Below are positions 25,098 through 33,468 of a stretch of DNA of 64,000 nucleotides, one piece after another. Made by a program: the position numbers and the translations under genes. The notes under the pieces were generated by a model, which worked only from the letters and a program-made list of their open reading frames with translations, made no database searches and was not told the origin of the DNA. Position 1 is the stretch's first letter. The number at the start of each line of letters is the position of its first letter. Source of the stretch: Brevundimonas sp. (GTDB taxonomy: Bacteria > Pseudomonadota > Alphaproteobacteria > Caulobacterales > Caulobacteraceae); NCBI GenBank assembly GCA_016742215.1, contig JACVCC010000001.1:372001-436000 (forward strand), given 5' to 3'.

Positions 25098-26279
25098 TCA
25101 GGCCAGTTCGACGGCCATGGCCACGGCTTCGCCGCCGCCGATGCACAGGGAGGCGACGCCCTTGGTGCCGCCGCGCGCCTTCAGGGCCGCCAGCAGGGTG
25201 GCCAGAACGCGGGCGCCCGAAGCGCCGATCGGGTGGCCCAGGGCGGTCGCGCCGCCGTTGACGTTCAGCTTCGCCCGGTCGATGCCCAGTTCGTGCATGG
25301 CGATCATGGGGACGATGGCGAAGGCCTCGTTGATCTCCCAAAGGTCGACGTCAGCGACCGACCAGCCGGCCTTCTCCAGCGTCTTCTGCATGGCCGGAAC
25401 CGGGGCGGTGGTGAACTTGGCCGGCTCGTGGGCGTGAGCCGAGTGGGCGACGATGCGCGCCTCGATCTTCAGGCCCAGAGCCTTGGCGGTGCTCTCGCGG
25501 GCCACGACCACGGCGGCGGCGCCGTCCGAGATCGAGGCCGAGGAGGCGGCGGTGATGGTGCCGTCCTTCGCGAAGGCGGGCTTCAGGTTCGGGATCTTGT
25601 CCGGCATGGCGTTGCCGGGCTGCTCGTCGTTGGAGACGGTGACCGGGCCCTTGCGGGTCTGGACCTCGACCGGAACGACCTCGGCGGCGAAGGCGCCGGA
25701 GTTCACGGCCTCGACCGCGCGGGTCAGGCTCTCAATGGCGTAGGTGTCCTGCGCCTCGCGGGTGAACTGGTACTCGTTGGCGGTGTCCTGGGCGAAGGAG
25801 CCCATCGGCTTGCCGGGCTGATAGGCGTCCTCGAGGCCGTCCATCATCATCGAGTCGACGATCACGTCATGGCCGATCCGGGCGCCGCCGCGGTGCTTGT
25901 TCATCACGTAGGGCGCGCCGGTCATGGACTCCATGCCGCCGGCGACGATGACCTGGGCCGAGCCGGCCAGCAGGGCGTCAGAGGCCATCATGACCGACTG
26001 CAGGCCCGAGCCGCACATCTTGTTCACGGTGGTCGCCTCGACGTGCTGGCCGAGGCCGGCGGCGATGGCGGCCTGACGGGCCGGGGCCTGGCCGAGGCCG
26101 GCGGGCAGGACGCAGCCCATGTAGATCTGGTCGACCTTCTCGGGGGCGACGCCGGCGCGCTCGACGGCGGCCTTGACCGCGGCGGCGCCCAGATCGGTGG
26201 CCTTCACCCCGGCCAGAGCGCCCTGGAAACCGCCCATCGGCGTGCGGGCGAAGGAACAGATGACGACGGGATCAGACAT
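25098..26279 (-). CDS. Acetyl-CoA acetyltransferase (thiolase)
   Basis: Condenses or cleaves acyl-CoA units (acetoacetyl-CoA). The 393-residue protein has the nucleophile Cys89 in VNKMCGSGLQSV, GGMESMTGAPY, NEAFAIVP, HPIGASGAR with the base His, and the second Cys in LCIGGGEAVAM. Its length is that of biosynthetic thiolases (PhaA/AtoB type). No phaB or fad gene adjoins it, so the pathway is left open. It stands alone, followed by its own terminator. Confidence 0.94.
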   Translation of the reverse strand: MSDPVVICSFARTPMGGFQGALAGVKATDLGAAAVKAAVERAGVAPEKVDQIYMGCVLPAGLGQAPARQAAIAAGLGQHVEATTVNKMCGSGLQSVMMASDALLAGSAQVIVAGGMESMTGAPYVMNKHRGGARIGHDVIVDSMMMDGLEDAYQPGKPMGSFAQDTANEYQFTREAQDTYAIESLTRAVEAVNSGAFAAEVVPVEVQTRKGPVTVSNDEQPGNAMPDKIPNLKPAFAKDGTITAASSASISDGAAAVVVARESTAKALGLKIEARIVAHSAHAHEPAKFTTAPVPAMQKTLEKAGWSVADVDLWEINEAFAIVPMIAMHELGIDRAKLNVNGGATALGHPIGASGARVLATLLAALKARGGTKGVASLCIGGGEAVAMAVELA

Positions 26280-26361
26280 TTCACCACATCCTGAATTGAA
26301 CTCACGCGGCTAGATCGACCGTTTCACATTGTGGTGCAAGAGGCTTTGCCGCACCGCACAA

Positions 26362-27165
26362 TCAGGCCTCCGTGACCAGCCAGTCGGGACGGCGTGCCTG
26401 TACGGGCCGCCCATCGACGGTCAGAACCCCGTCCAGCCGATCCAGACGAACCAGGGCCATGGCGCTTCCGTCCCGCCCGGTCAGCACTTCACCAGCGCGC
26501 AGTTCGCCGTTCAGGATCTCGGCTCCCACGGCGGGGGGAGGGCCGTCGAAGGCGATCGGCAGCATCCGGTTGCGGATCGAGCCGCGCCGCTTCATGCGCG
26601 AGGTGGTCTCCTGACCGATAAAGCAGCCCTTCCTGAAGTCGATGCCGTTCAACAGGTCGAAATTGGCCTCGATGGGATAGGTCTTGTCGTCCGGCGCATC
26701 GGCTGTCGGATCGGGAACGCCGACGGCCAGGCGGTGGGCCTGCCAGTCGTCCTCGGTCGCGTTGGTCACGACGTCTCCGCCATAGCGGCGACCGCCGAGG
26801 GCGGGCATCCGGGGGTCGGTTGCAAAGCCTTCGACCTCGCCGTCCCAGCAGACGAACACCGGCTGTTCGTCGGCCTCTACGGCGACCTGGGCCCGCAGCT
26901 TGTACATCGACAGGCGCTGGATCAGGGCGTCGCGGCGGTCGGCGGCGACGTCGAGCAGTATGATGCCATCGATGCAATTGATGCATTCGATGAAAAGATC
27001 GAACAGCAGCCGGCCGGGCGGGGACAGCAGGGCGCCGAAGCGCAGCTCGCCATCGGCCATGGATTCAACGTCCTGCGTCAGCAGATTGTGCAGGAAGGAC
27101 CGCGCATCGGGGCCGGAGACCCGGACAAGGGCTCGGCTGGTCAGTTGGGCGATGCGGGCGGTCAT
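26362..27165 (-). CDS. ygfZ: Folate-binding YgfZ family protein
   Basis: The 267-residue protein is a tetrahydrofolate-dependent helper for [4Fe-4S] enzymes. Its signature KGCFIGQETTSRM (K-G-C-x-G-Q-E) is intact, along with FLHNLLTQDVESM near the start, GRLLFDLFI and TYPIEANFDLLNGIDF. The start at 27165 (MTARIAQL) fits the family. The track's extension upstream is over another gene. The small membrane protein gene ends 40 bases upstream on the same strand. Confidence 0.93.
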   Translation of the reverse strand: MTARIAQLTSRALVRVSGPDARSFLHNLLTQDVESMADGELRFGALLSPPGRLLFDLFIECINCIDGIILLDVAADRRDALIQRLSMYKLRAQVAVEADEQPVFVCWDGEVEGFATDPRMPALGGRRYGGDVVTNATEDDWQAHRLAVGVPDPTADAPDDKTYPIEANFDLLNGIDFRKGCFIGQETTSRMKRRGSIRNRMLPIAFDGPPPAVGAEILNGELRAGEVLTGRDGSAMALVRLDRLDGVLTVDGRPVQARRPDWLVTEA

Positions 27166-27205
27166 GGACGCCAGATAGGGACCGCCCCGCCCACGGCCAA
27201 GATGG

Positions 27206-27508
27206 TCAGTGGAAGATGCCGACGGCGCCTTCGATCCAGACGAGCGCAACCGCCGCCAGCACGCCGAGAACCAGGGCGATCCGCACCGGCGTCGAACGCG
27301 CCTTCCAGACCGCGAGTTCGACCAGGGCGCCCGCGCCGACAAGCAGCAGGCCGGCGAACAGGAAGTCGCTGGCGGTCCAGGCGACCTCGTTGGTGAACTG
27401 CATGGCCACAGCCGGGGCCAGAAGGATCGCTGCGACGGCGCCCCAGCCGGCGATGCGCCAGCCGTTGAGTCCGCGCCGGGTCTGGTTGTTGTCGTTCGTC
27501 AGGGTCAT
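27206..27508 (-). CDS. Small membrane protein, unknown function
   Basis: The 100-residue protein has three likely membrane helices (about 18-38, 47-65, 75-93), in the strings GWGAVAAILLAPAVAM, DFLFAGLLLVGAGALVELAVW and IALVLGVLAAVALVWI. GGAGG lies about 7 bases before the ATG at 27508. It precedes ygfZ on the same strand. No family recognised. Confidence 0.65.
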   Translation of the reverse strand: MTLTNDNNQTRRGLNGWRIAGWGAVAAILLAPAVAMQFTNEVAWTASDFLFAGLLLVGAGALVELAVWKARSTPVRIALVLGVLAAVALVWIEGAVGIFH

Positions 27509-27660
27509 CGTCAGCCTCCACCGTACAGACGGGACAATGCGCGCGGCGACGCCCGGCGTCACGTGGAGTTCCCAAGGTTCCGTTGTGCAGGAGTTGTGCA
27601 GAGCCTTGCGTCGCGCCGTGGGCCGTTTAGAGGTCGGGTCTCCGGGGTGGGGGATTTTCG

Positions 27661-28257
27661 ATGCTGACGACGGCCTTGTTCGCGTTTCTGTTGCAGGCCT
27701 CTGCACCGGCCCCGGCAGATCCGCCGCCCGCGACCGAGCGGCTGCGCGCTGCGGCTCCGCTGGCGGCCGCTTTCCCCAATACGACCCTGCTGGGCTACGA
27801 GGTCACCGGGCGATCACCCCGGTCGGTCCGGGAATCGATCAATGAGTCGAAGCCGGCGGACCCGCAGGGTCAACGCCACGACGCCGTCACCCGTTGGCGC
27901 TATCAGCCGCGGTGGATGGGGCGGAACGGCCAGTGCCTCCCCGAGAGCGCGACGGTGGAGCTGCAGATCACCATCATCCTGCCGGACCTCGCGACCCGTA
28001 GCGCCCTGCCGGGCCGGGAGGGGGAGGCCTGGGACCGGTATTTCGATGCGCTGGTCGCCCATGAGGTCAATCACGCTCGCGTCGCGCAGGCCGGCGCCGA
28101 GCAGATGCAGGTGGCGATGCGTGCGGCCACGGACTGCGCCGGGATGCAGGCGGCCGTCCAGGGAGTGAACAGCGCCGTTCAGGCCGCCAATGACCAGTAT
28201 GATCAGCAGACGGGCCATGGCCGCACCGAAGGCGCGGTCTATCCCCGGTCGCGCTGA
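27661..28257 (+). CDS. DUF922 zinc-protease-like exported protein
   Basis: The 198-residue protein starts with a hydrophobic leader (LTTALFAFLLQASAPA). The central ALVAHEVNHARVAQAG contains HEVNH, an HExxH zinc-protease motif, in the setting typical of DUF922 proteins (WDRYFDALVAHE preceding it). Two Cys (GQCLPES, TDCAGM) could form a disulfide. It is predicted periplasmic; substrate unknown. Convergent with the YkgJ gene, 2 bases apart. Confidence 0.83.
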   Translation: MLTTALFAFLLQASAPAPADPPPATERLRAAAPLAAAFPNTTLLGYEVTGRSPRSVRESINESKPADPQGQRHDAVTRWRYQPRWMGRNGQCLPESATVELQITIILPDLATRSALPGREGEAWDRYFDALVAHEVNHARVAQAGAEQMQVAMRAATDCAGMQAAVQGVNSAVQAANDQYDQQTGHGRTEGAVYPRSR

Positions 28258-28259
28258 CG

Positions 28260-28811
28260 TCAGGTCTCGCCCACCGCGTAGCGCGGTTCGATCCCGTCCG
28301 GCTGCCAGTCATGCTGTTCCAGCCGGTCCAGCGACAGCAGGACCCGACGGATGAAGTCGTCCGGATCGCCGGCCTCCACCGCCGGGCGCAACCAGTCGCT
28401 GACCACCGCTCGCGCCGGGTAGGTCCCGACGGGGCCGGGCACGCTCAATGCCACCTCGACGCCCTCGGCCAGCCAGCCGGCGACGACCGCGAACATTTCC
28501 TCGGAGGCCAGAAACTCCGAGCGGCGCACGACGAACAGGGTGATGACCCCGTCCTCGATGCCGTCGGGCCGCACCACGACGCCGCTGCGGTCCGGCCGCC
28601 AGTCGTCCGACAGCTCGATGACCCGCCACAGGCAGAACCATGTCCGGCAGGTCTGCGGACGGATGGCGTGAACCGAGCAGCCCGCGCCGTCGACGCAATA
28701 GGCGCACAGCTGGCCCGTCGGCTTGGACAGCTCCGGCAGGTTCAGGGGGATCACCCGGCAGCACTCGACGCAGCCGCCGCACTCCCGGTCGGGAAGCAGG
28801 GGAATGCTCAT
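28260..28811 (-). CDS. YkgJ-family cysteine cluster protein, second copy
   Basis: The 183-residue protein carries ECGGCVECCRVIP near residues 10-22, then CAYC, AGCSVHAIRPQTCRTWFCLW, the same Cys layout as the protein at 20562-20966 but with a longer C-terminal half (LFVVRRSEFLASEEMFAVV). Predicted metal- or cluster-binding, cytosolic, role unknown. Its start faces the glycosyltransferase gene across a 137-base divergent region. Confidence 0.83.
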   Translation of the reverse strand: MSIPLLPDRECGGCVECCRVIPLNLPELSKPTGQLCAYCVDGAGCSVHAIRPQTCRTWFCLWRVIELSDDWRPDRSGVVVRPDGIEDGVITLFVVRRSEFLASEEMFAVVAGWLAEGVEVALSVPGPVGTYPARAVVSDWLRPAVEAGDPDDFIRRVLLSLDRLEQHDWQPDGIEPRYAVGET

Positions 28812-28948
28812 GACAGGAGGGCGCTGACAGTCATCGCCGATGCCAGACCGGAAAGCCGCGCCCGGGTCAACAGCAGGCCGTCCACAGCTTGATTACAGGG
28901 ATGCGTCATGTCCCGCTTCCGCGACGAGAATCTCTGTACAACCGGCTC

Positions 28949-29908
28949 ATGGCGGGCCGTTTCCCCATCCTCTACCTCGCAGAGGCCGACGCCGAAGACG
29001 CAATCCTGTCGTCCGGTGTTCTGGCCTATCTCGTCGAGGCCATGCCGCAGGCGACCTTCACGATCGTCGGCTCGCCTGCCAGCGCCCCCCTGTTCGCCGA
29101 TACGCCCCGCCTGGATCGCGTGATCGTTCTGGAGAAGGAAGGCCGGCTGGAATGGCTGGGCCTCTGGAACCAGGTGCGGGCGACCAAGTGGGGGCTGGTC
29201 GTCGACATGCGCGGCACCACCTTCTCGGGCAAGCTGAGCCGGCAGAAGCGCGCCGTGCGCACAAAGGATGAGCCGGGCGTGCACAAGGTCGAGCTGGCCG
29301 CTCGCGTGCTGCAGCTGGACGAGGTCCCGGCGCCGCGACTGTTCGCCTCCGACATCACCCGCACCAAGGTCGAGGCCCGCGTACCCGCCGATGGCGCGCC
29401 CCTGCTGGTGATCGCGCCGGGCGCGGACTGGATGGGCCGGCAGTGGCCCGCCGAGCGCTTTGCGAGCCTCGCCGCCAACTTGACGAACGATGGCCCCCTG
29501 GCCGGTGGTCGCGTCGTGGTGCTGGGCGACGACAAGGATCGCGACGCGGCCCACACCATCCGTCTGGCCATGCCGCGCAACCGCACGGTCGAGCTGCAGG
29601 GCAAGTTGTCGAAGCAGGAGGCTCTGGCCGTGCTGGAGCGCGCCGACCTGTATCTGGGCGGGGACTCGATCTGGACCCATCTGGCCACGGCCGCCGGCGC
29701 GCCCGTGGTCGCCGCCTTCGGTCCGTCCGACGACACAGTGCGCGGACCCTGGGGCGGGGCCGTCGTGCGCGGCCCCCGCTCGGTGGACGAGTTCCGCAAG
29801 ATCGATCCGGGCCTCAACCAGGCGATCCAGCACATGAACGAGGTCCCGGCCGACCGCATGCTGAAGGCGGCGAAGAAGGTGCTCGCCGAACGCGCCGCGG
29901 CGACCTGA
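28949..29908 (+). CDS. Glycosyltransferase family 9 (heptosyltransferase-like)
   Basis: A transferase of 319 residues for LPS-core-type sugars at the inner membrane's cytosolic face. GT9 landmarks: FPILYLAEADAEDAILSSGVL at the start, VVDMRGTTFSG, LLVIAPGADWMGRQWPAERFA, VVVLGD and the donor-site DLYLGGDSIWTHLATAAGAPVVAAFGPSD. The ATG at 28949 is chosen because the family N-terminus begins there; ATG 28901 and TTG 28889 would add 16-20 residues. Followed by a palindromic repeat. Confidence 0.88.
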   Translation: MAGRFPILYLAEADAEDAILSSGVLAYLVEAMPQATFTIVGSPASAPLFADTPRLDRVIVLEKEGRLEWLGLWNQVRATKWGLVVDMRGTTFSGKLSRQKRAVRTKDEPGVHKVELAARVLQLDEVPAPRLFASDITRTKVEARVPADGAPLLVIAPGADWMGRQWPAERFASLAANLTNDGPLAGGRVVVLGDDKDRDAAHTIRLAMPRNRTVELQGKLSKQEALAVLERADLYLGGDSIWTHLATAAGAPVVAAFGPSDDTVRGPWGGAVVRGPRSVDEFRKIDPGLNQAIQHMNEVPADRMLKAAKKVLAERAAAT

Positions 29909-29923
29909 CATCCACCTCACGCA

Positions 29924-29956
29924 CCGTCACCCTCGGGTCAAGCCCGAGGGTGACGG
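29924..29956. repeat. Intergenic palindromic repeat, perfect 14-bp stem
   Basis: CCGTCACCCTCGGG-TCAAG-CCCGAGGGTGACGG is a perfect 14-bp inverted repeat with a 5-base loop, 15 bases after the glycosyltransferase stop. The sequence resembles a dispersed palindrome family (GTCACCCTCGGGCTTGACCCGAGGGTGAC) common in alphaproteobacteria. It may also end transcription, though no T run follows. Confidence 0.75.
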
Positions 29957-30049
29957 CGTAGGGGGGCGGAGGGAGCGAGTGTGGGGCTCCCCGCATTTTT
30001 TCCGCGCGCCCCCTGCCATCGGCGGCGTTTCCGACTATTCAGACAGGCC

Positions 30050-31375
30050 ATGACCTATGACCTGATCGTTCGTGGCGGCGAAGTCGCAAATCATGCGGGA
30101 CGGGGGCTGGCGGATGTCGGCGTCCGGGACGGCCGCATCGTCTTCGTCGGCGACCTGTCGCAGGCTTCGGCCGGGGAGGTGTTCGACGCCACCGGCCTGA
30201 CGGTTCTGCCGGGCGTGATCGACACCCAGGTCCACTTCCGCGAGCCGGGACTGGAGTGGAAGGAAGACCTCGAGACCGGCTCACGCGCCGCCGCTTTGGG
30301 CGGGGTCACCGCCGTGTTCGAGATGCCGAACACCGAGCCGAACACTACCGATCCGGCGACGCTGGAAGACAAGCTGGATCGCGCCCGCGACCGCATGTGG
30401 ACCGACCACGCCTTCTACATCGGCGGCACCCACGAGAACGCCAAATACCTCGGCGAGCTGGAGCGCCTGCCGGGCTGCTGCGGCGTGAAGGTCTTCATGG
30501 GCGCCTCGACCGGCACCCTGCTGGTGGCCGACGACGACGGCGTGCGCGAGGTGCTGAGCCATGTGAAGCGCCGCGCCACCTTCCACTCCGAGGACGAATA
30601 CCGTCTGGTCGAGCGCCGCCCGCTGGCGCGCACCGGCGACTGGACCAGCCACCCGGAGGTCCGCGACCCCGAGAGCGCCATCATGTCGACCCGTCGCCTC
30701 GTGCGGCTGGCCCGCGAGACCGGCGCCCGGATCCACGTCCTGCACGTCACGACGGCCGAGGAGATCGACTTCCTGGCCCACAACAAGGACGTCGCGACCG
30801 TCGAGGTCACGCCCCAGCACCTGACGCTGGACGGCGACGAGGCCTATGCGCGGCTGAAGGGTCTGGCCCAGATGAACCCGCCGATCCGCAACGCGTATCA
30901 CATCGCGGGCCTGTGGCGCGGCATCGAGCACGGCGTCGCCGACGTGCTGGGCTCGGACCACGCGCCGCATACGCTGGAAGAGAAGGCGCGCCCGTATCCG
31001 GCCTCGCCGTCGGGCATGCCGGGGGTGCAGACGCTGGTGCCGGTCATGCTGACCCACGTCGCCAACGGCCGCCTGTCGCTGGACCGCTTCATCGACCTGA
31101 CCAGCCACGGCGCGAACCGGGTGTTCGGCATCGCCGGCAAGGGACGCATGGCCGAGGGCTATGACGCCGATCTGACCATCGTCGATCTGAAGGCGAAACA
31201 CGTCCTGAAGCACGAGGACATGGCGACCCGCTCGGCCTGGACGCCGTTCGACGGCATGGAGTGCACCGGCAAGGCGGTGGCCACCATCGTGCGCGGCCGG
31301 GTCGTGATGCGTGACGGAGAGCTGCAGGGTACGGCCCATGGGCAGGCGGTCCGCTTCCAGGAGACGCTGGCGTGA
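30050..31375 (+). CDS. pyrC: Dihydroorotase
   Basis: A 441-residue amidohydrolase of the long (class I) dihydroorotase type for pyrimidine synthesis. It shows GVIDTQVHFREPGLEWKEDL, EMPNTEPNTTD, GVKVFMGASTG with the candidate carboxylated Lys, HVLHVTTAEE, VEVTPQHLTLD, MNPPIR and GSDHAPHT. The usual HxH metal pair reads QVH here. The start at 30050 gives the family N-terminus (MTYDLIVRGG). The stop overlaps the receiver gene by 4 bases. AllB-like allantoinase is a less likely alternative. Confidence 0.88.
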   Translation: MTYDLIVRGGEVANHAGRGLADVGVRDGRIVFVGDLSQASAGEVFDATGLTVLPGVIDTQVHFREPGLEWKEDLETGSRAAALGGVTAVFEMPNTEPNTTDPATLEDKLDRARDRMWTDHAFYIGGTHENAKYLGELERLPGCCGVKVFMGASTGTLLVADDDGVREVLSHVKRRATFHSEDEYRLVERRPLARTGDWTSHPEVRDPESAIMSTRRLVRLARETGARIHVLHVTTAEEIDFLAHNKDVATVEVTPQHLTLDGDEAYARLKGLAQMNPPIRNAYHIAGLWRGIEHGVADVLGSDHAPHTLEEKARPYPASPSGMPGVQTLVPVMLTHVANGRLSLDRFIDLTSHGANRVFGIAGKGRMAEGYDADLTIVDLKAKHVLKHEDMATRSAWTPFDGMECTGKAVATIVRGRVVMRDGELQGTAHGQAVRFQETLA

Positions 31376-31752
31376 GCGCGAGCATCCTCGTCGTCGACGA
31401 TGACGCCGAGCTGGCGGCCGCGGCCGTCCTGTTCCTGACGCAGGCGGGCTACGAGGCGCGGTCGGCTCCCAACGGCGCCGCGGCTCTGGTTCAGCTGGTC
31501 GATGCGCCGGTCGATCTGGTGCTGATGGACATCCGCATGCAGGGGATGGACGGGGTCGAGACCCTGCGCCGCATCCGCAAGTCGGGGAACGATGTGCCGG
31601 TGGTGATGATGACCGCCGACGGCCGGCCGGAGGTCGTGCGCGACGTTCTGGCCACCGGCGGCAACGGCTATCTGATGAAGCCGTTCGAGCCGGAAGACGT
31701 CATCGCGCGCGTCCGCAAGGCGCTGGACGCGGCGAAGATCGCGCCGCGCTAG
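31372..31752 (+). CDS. Stand-alone receiver-domain response regulator
   Basis: The 126-residue protein is a single CheY-like receiver: acidic pocket VVDDDAE at 8-13, phospho-acceptor Asp53 in LMDIRM, Thr in MMTADG and Lys in YLMKPFEP. It has no output domain, so it must act through protein contacts or a phosphorelay. Its GTG start lies in the GTGA overlap with the dihydroorotase stop. No kinase gene is adjacent; the orphan kinase at 17956 is 12 kb away. Confidence 0.92.
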   Translation: MSASILVVDDDAELAAAAVLFLTQAGYEARSAPNGAAALVQLVDAPVDLVLMDIRMQGMDGVETLRRIRKSGNDVPVVMMTADGRPEVVRDVLATGGNGYLMKPFEPEDVIARVRKALDAAKIAPR

Positions 31753-31758
31753 GGTCGG

Positions 31759-32136
31759 CTAGATCGAGAAGCTGACGCCGCAGCCGCAGCTGGACGCGGC
31801 GTTCGGGTTGCGAACCACGAACTGGGCGCCCGACAGGTCGTCGACGAAGGCGATCTCCGAACCCTTCAGGAAGGGCAGGGAGACCGGGTCGACCACGGCG
31901 GCCTGACCGTCGGCGCGGATCACGATGTCCCCGGCGTCCGCGGCCTCGATGAGTTCGAGCCGGTACTGGAAGCCCGAGCAGCCGCCGCCGTCGACGGCGA
32001 CCCGCAGCATGACCGGATGACCCTCGGCCTCGCCCAGCTTCGCCAGCCGGCGCGCGGCGCTGTCGGCCAGCGTCAGGCCGTGGCCGCCGGTCGAGGGCGA
32101 CAGTTCGAAGACGGGGGAGGCCAAGGGACTACTCAT
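31759..32136 (-). CDS. erpA: HesB/IscA-type iron-sulfur carrier (ErpA-like)
   Basis: A-type carrier that delivers Fe-S clusters to apo-proteins. The 125-residue protein has the three ligand Cys: GGGCSGFQYRL in the middle and SSCGCGVSFSI at the end (CxnCxC). FVDDLSGAQFVVRNP between them is typical. The start at 32136 gives the core plus about 15 extra N-terminal residues. Divergent from dgt, as in many alphaproteobacteria. The symbol is a best guess between erpA and iscA. Confidence 0.88.
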   Translation of the reverse strand: MSSPLASPVFELSPSTGGHGLTLADSAARRLAKLGEAEGHPVMLRVAVDGGGCSGFQYRLELIEAADAGDIVIRADGQAAVVDPVSLPFLKGSEIAFVDDLSGAQFVVRNPNAASSCGCGVSFSI

Positions 32137-32191
32137 TGGACGGTGCTCACGCGGCTCTATATGAGGCGCGGACGGGCGTTCGCAAAGACCC

Positions 32192-33391
32192 GTGATCACA
32201 GACGAGCCGCCGACGTTGTTCCCCGAACGCGCACCCTGGGCCGAATACCCCGAACACAGCCGCGGCCGGCTGTCTCCCGAGCCGATCAGCCGCACCCGCA
32301 ACGCCTTCGCCCGCGACCGCGACCGCATCATCCATGCGACCGCCTTCCGTCGGCTGAAGGAGAAGACGCAGGTCTTCGTGGCGCATGAGGGCGACCACTA
32401 CCGCACCCGCCTGACCCACTCGCTGGAGGTGGCGCAGATCGCGCGGTCGCTGGCGCATGCGCTGCGGCTGGATACGGACCTCGCCGAGACGGTCGCGCTC
32501 GCGCACGATTTGGGCCACCCGCCGTTCGGACACGCGGGCGAGGACGAGCTTCAGGCGCAGATGCAGCCGTGGGGCGGCTTCGACCACAACGTCCAGACCT
32601 TCCGCGTCGTGACCAAGCTGGAGGAGCGCTATCCGCAGTTCGAGGGGCTGAACCTCAGCTGGGAGACGGCCGAGGGCGTGGTCAAGCACAACGGCCCGGT
32701 CAGCCATCGGCTCGGCGAACCCGCGTGGCAGGCCATCGCCGACTATGCGAAGGACTGGGACCTGCGGCTGGGGACCTTCGCCTCGCTGGAGGCGCAGGCG
32801 GCGGCCATCGCGGACGACATCGCCTACAACAACCATGACGTGGACGACGGGGTGCAGGCGGGACTGTTCACCCTGGACGACCTCGCCGATGTGCCGCTGA
32901 TCGGGCCTGTGCTGCATGGCGTGCGCAAGGACTGGCCGGGCATCGACGCCCGCATGGTGCGGATCGAGGCTGTGCGGCGGATGATCGGCGTGATGGTCGA
33001 GGACGTGCTGGCCGAGACCGAGGCCCGGATCGAGGCGGACGAGATCCGCTCGACCGAGGACGTGCGGATGGCGAAACGGACGCTGGTGTCGTTCTCGCCG
33101 GCTATGCTGGCGGACCTGGGCGTGCTGCGGAAGTTCCTGTTCGAGCGGATGTATCGCCACTACCGGGTCAACCGGACGCGCAGCCAGGCCCGGCGGATCC
33201 TCGGCGAGATGTTCCAGCTTTTCATGGCCGAGCCGGAAACCATGCCGCCGGAATGGTCGGGCAAGGCCATCAGCGGCGACGAGACCAAACGGGCTCGCGC
33301 CGTGTGCGACTACATCGCCGGCATGACCGACCGCTACGCCATTGAAGAGCATCGCAAGCTGTTCAGCCTCGACCTCGCCCTGGATCTGTGA
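32192..33391 (+). CDS. dgt: dGTP triphosphohydrolase-like protein
   Basis: An HD-domain enzyme of 399 residues that removes triphosphate from dGTP/dNTPs. N-terminal [22 protein letters not shown] and [19 protein letters not shown] provide the first His; [19 protein letters not shown] is the HD core; [17 protein letters not shown] the later Asp. The start codon is GTG. It faces erpA divergently. In many relatives argS lies downstream, but not here. Confidence 0.94.
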   Translation: MITDEPPTLFPERAPWAEYPEHSRGRLSPEPISRTRNAFARDRDRIIHATAFRRLKEKTQVFVAHEGDHYRTRLTHSLEVAQIARSLAHALRLDTDLAETVALAHDLGHPPFGHAGEDELQAQMQPWGGFDHNVQTFRVVTKLEERYPQFEGLNLSWETAEGVVKHNGPVSHRLGEPAWQAIADYAKDWDLRLGTFASLEAQAAAIADDIAYNNHDVDDGVQAGLFTLDDLADVPLIGPVLHGVRKDWPGIDARMVRIEAVRRMIGVMVEDVLAETEARIEADEIRSTEDVRMAKRTLVSFSPAMLADLGVLRKFLFERMYRHYRVNRTRSQARRILGEMFQLFMAEPETMPPEWSGKAISGDETKRARAVCDYIAGMTDRYAIEEHRKLFSLDLALDL

Positions 33392-33426
33392 TTCGTAAGG
33401 TCGCCGGGGCGGGTTAGGATGCTGTC

Positions 33427-33450
33427 CGGCCGCGCCGATTCGCGCGGCCG
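33427..33450. terminator. GC-rich hairpin between dgt and SPOR gene
   Basis: CGGCCGCG and CGCGGCCG form an 8-bp stem with an 8-base loop, 36 bases after the dgt stop. No T run follows, so termination is uncertain. Confidence 0.4.
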
Positions 33451-33468
33451 CTCCTGAAAGGCGCGGTC

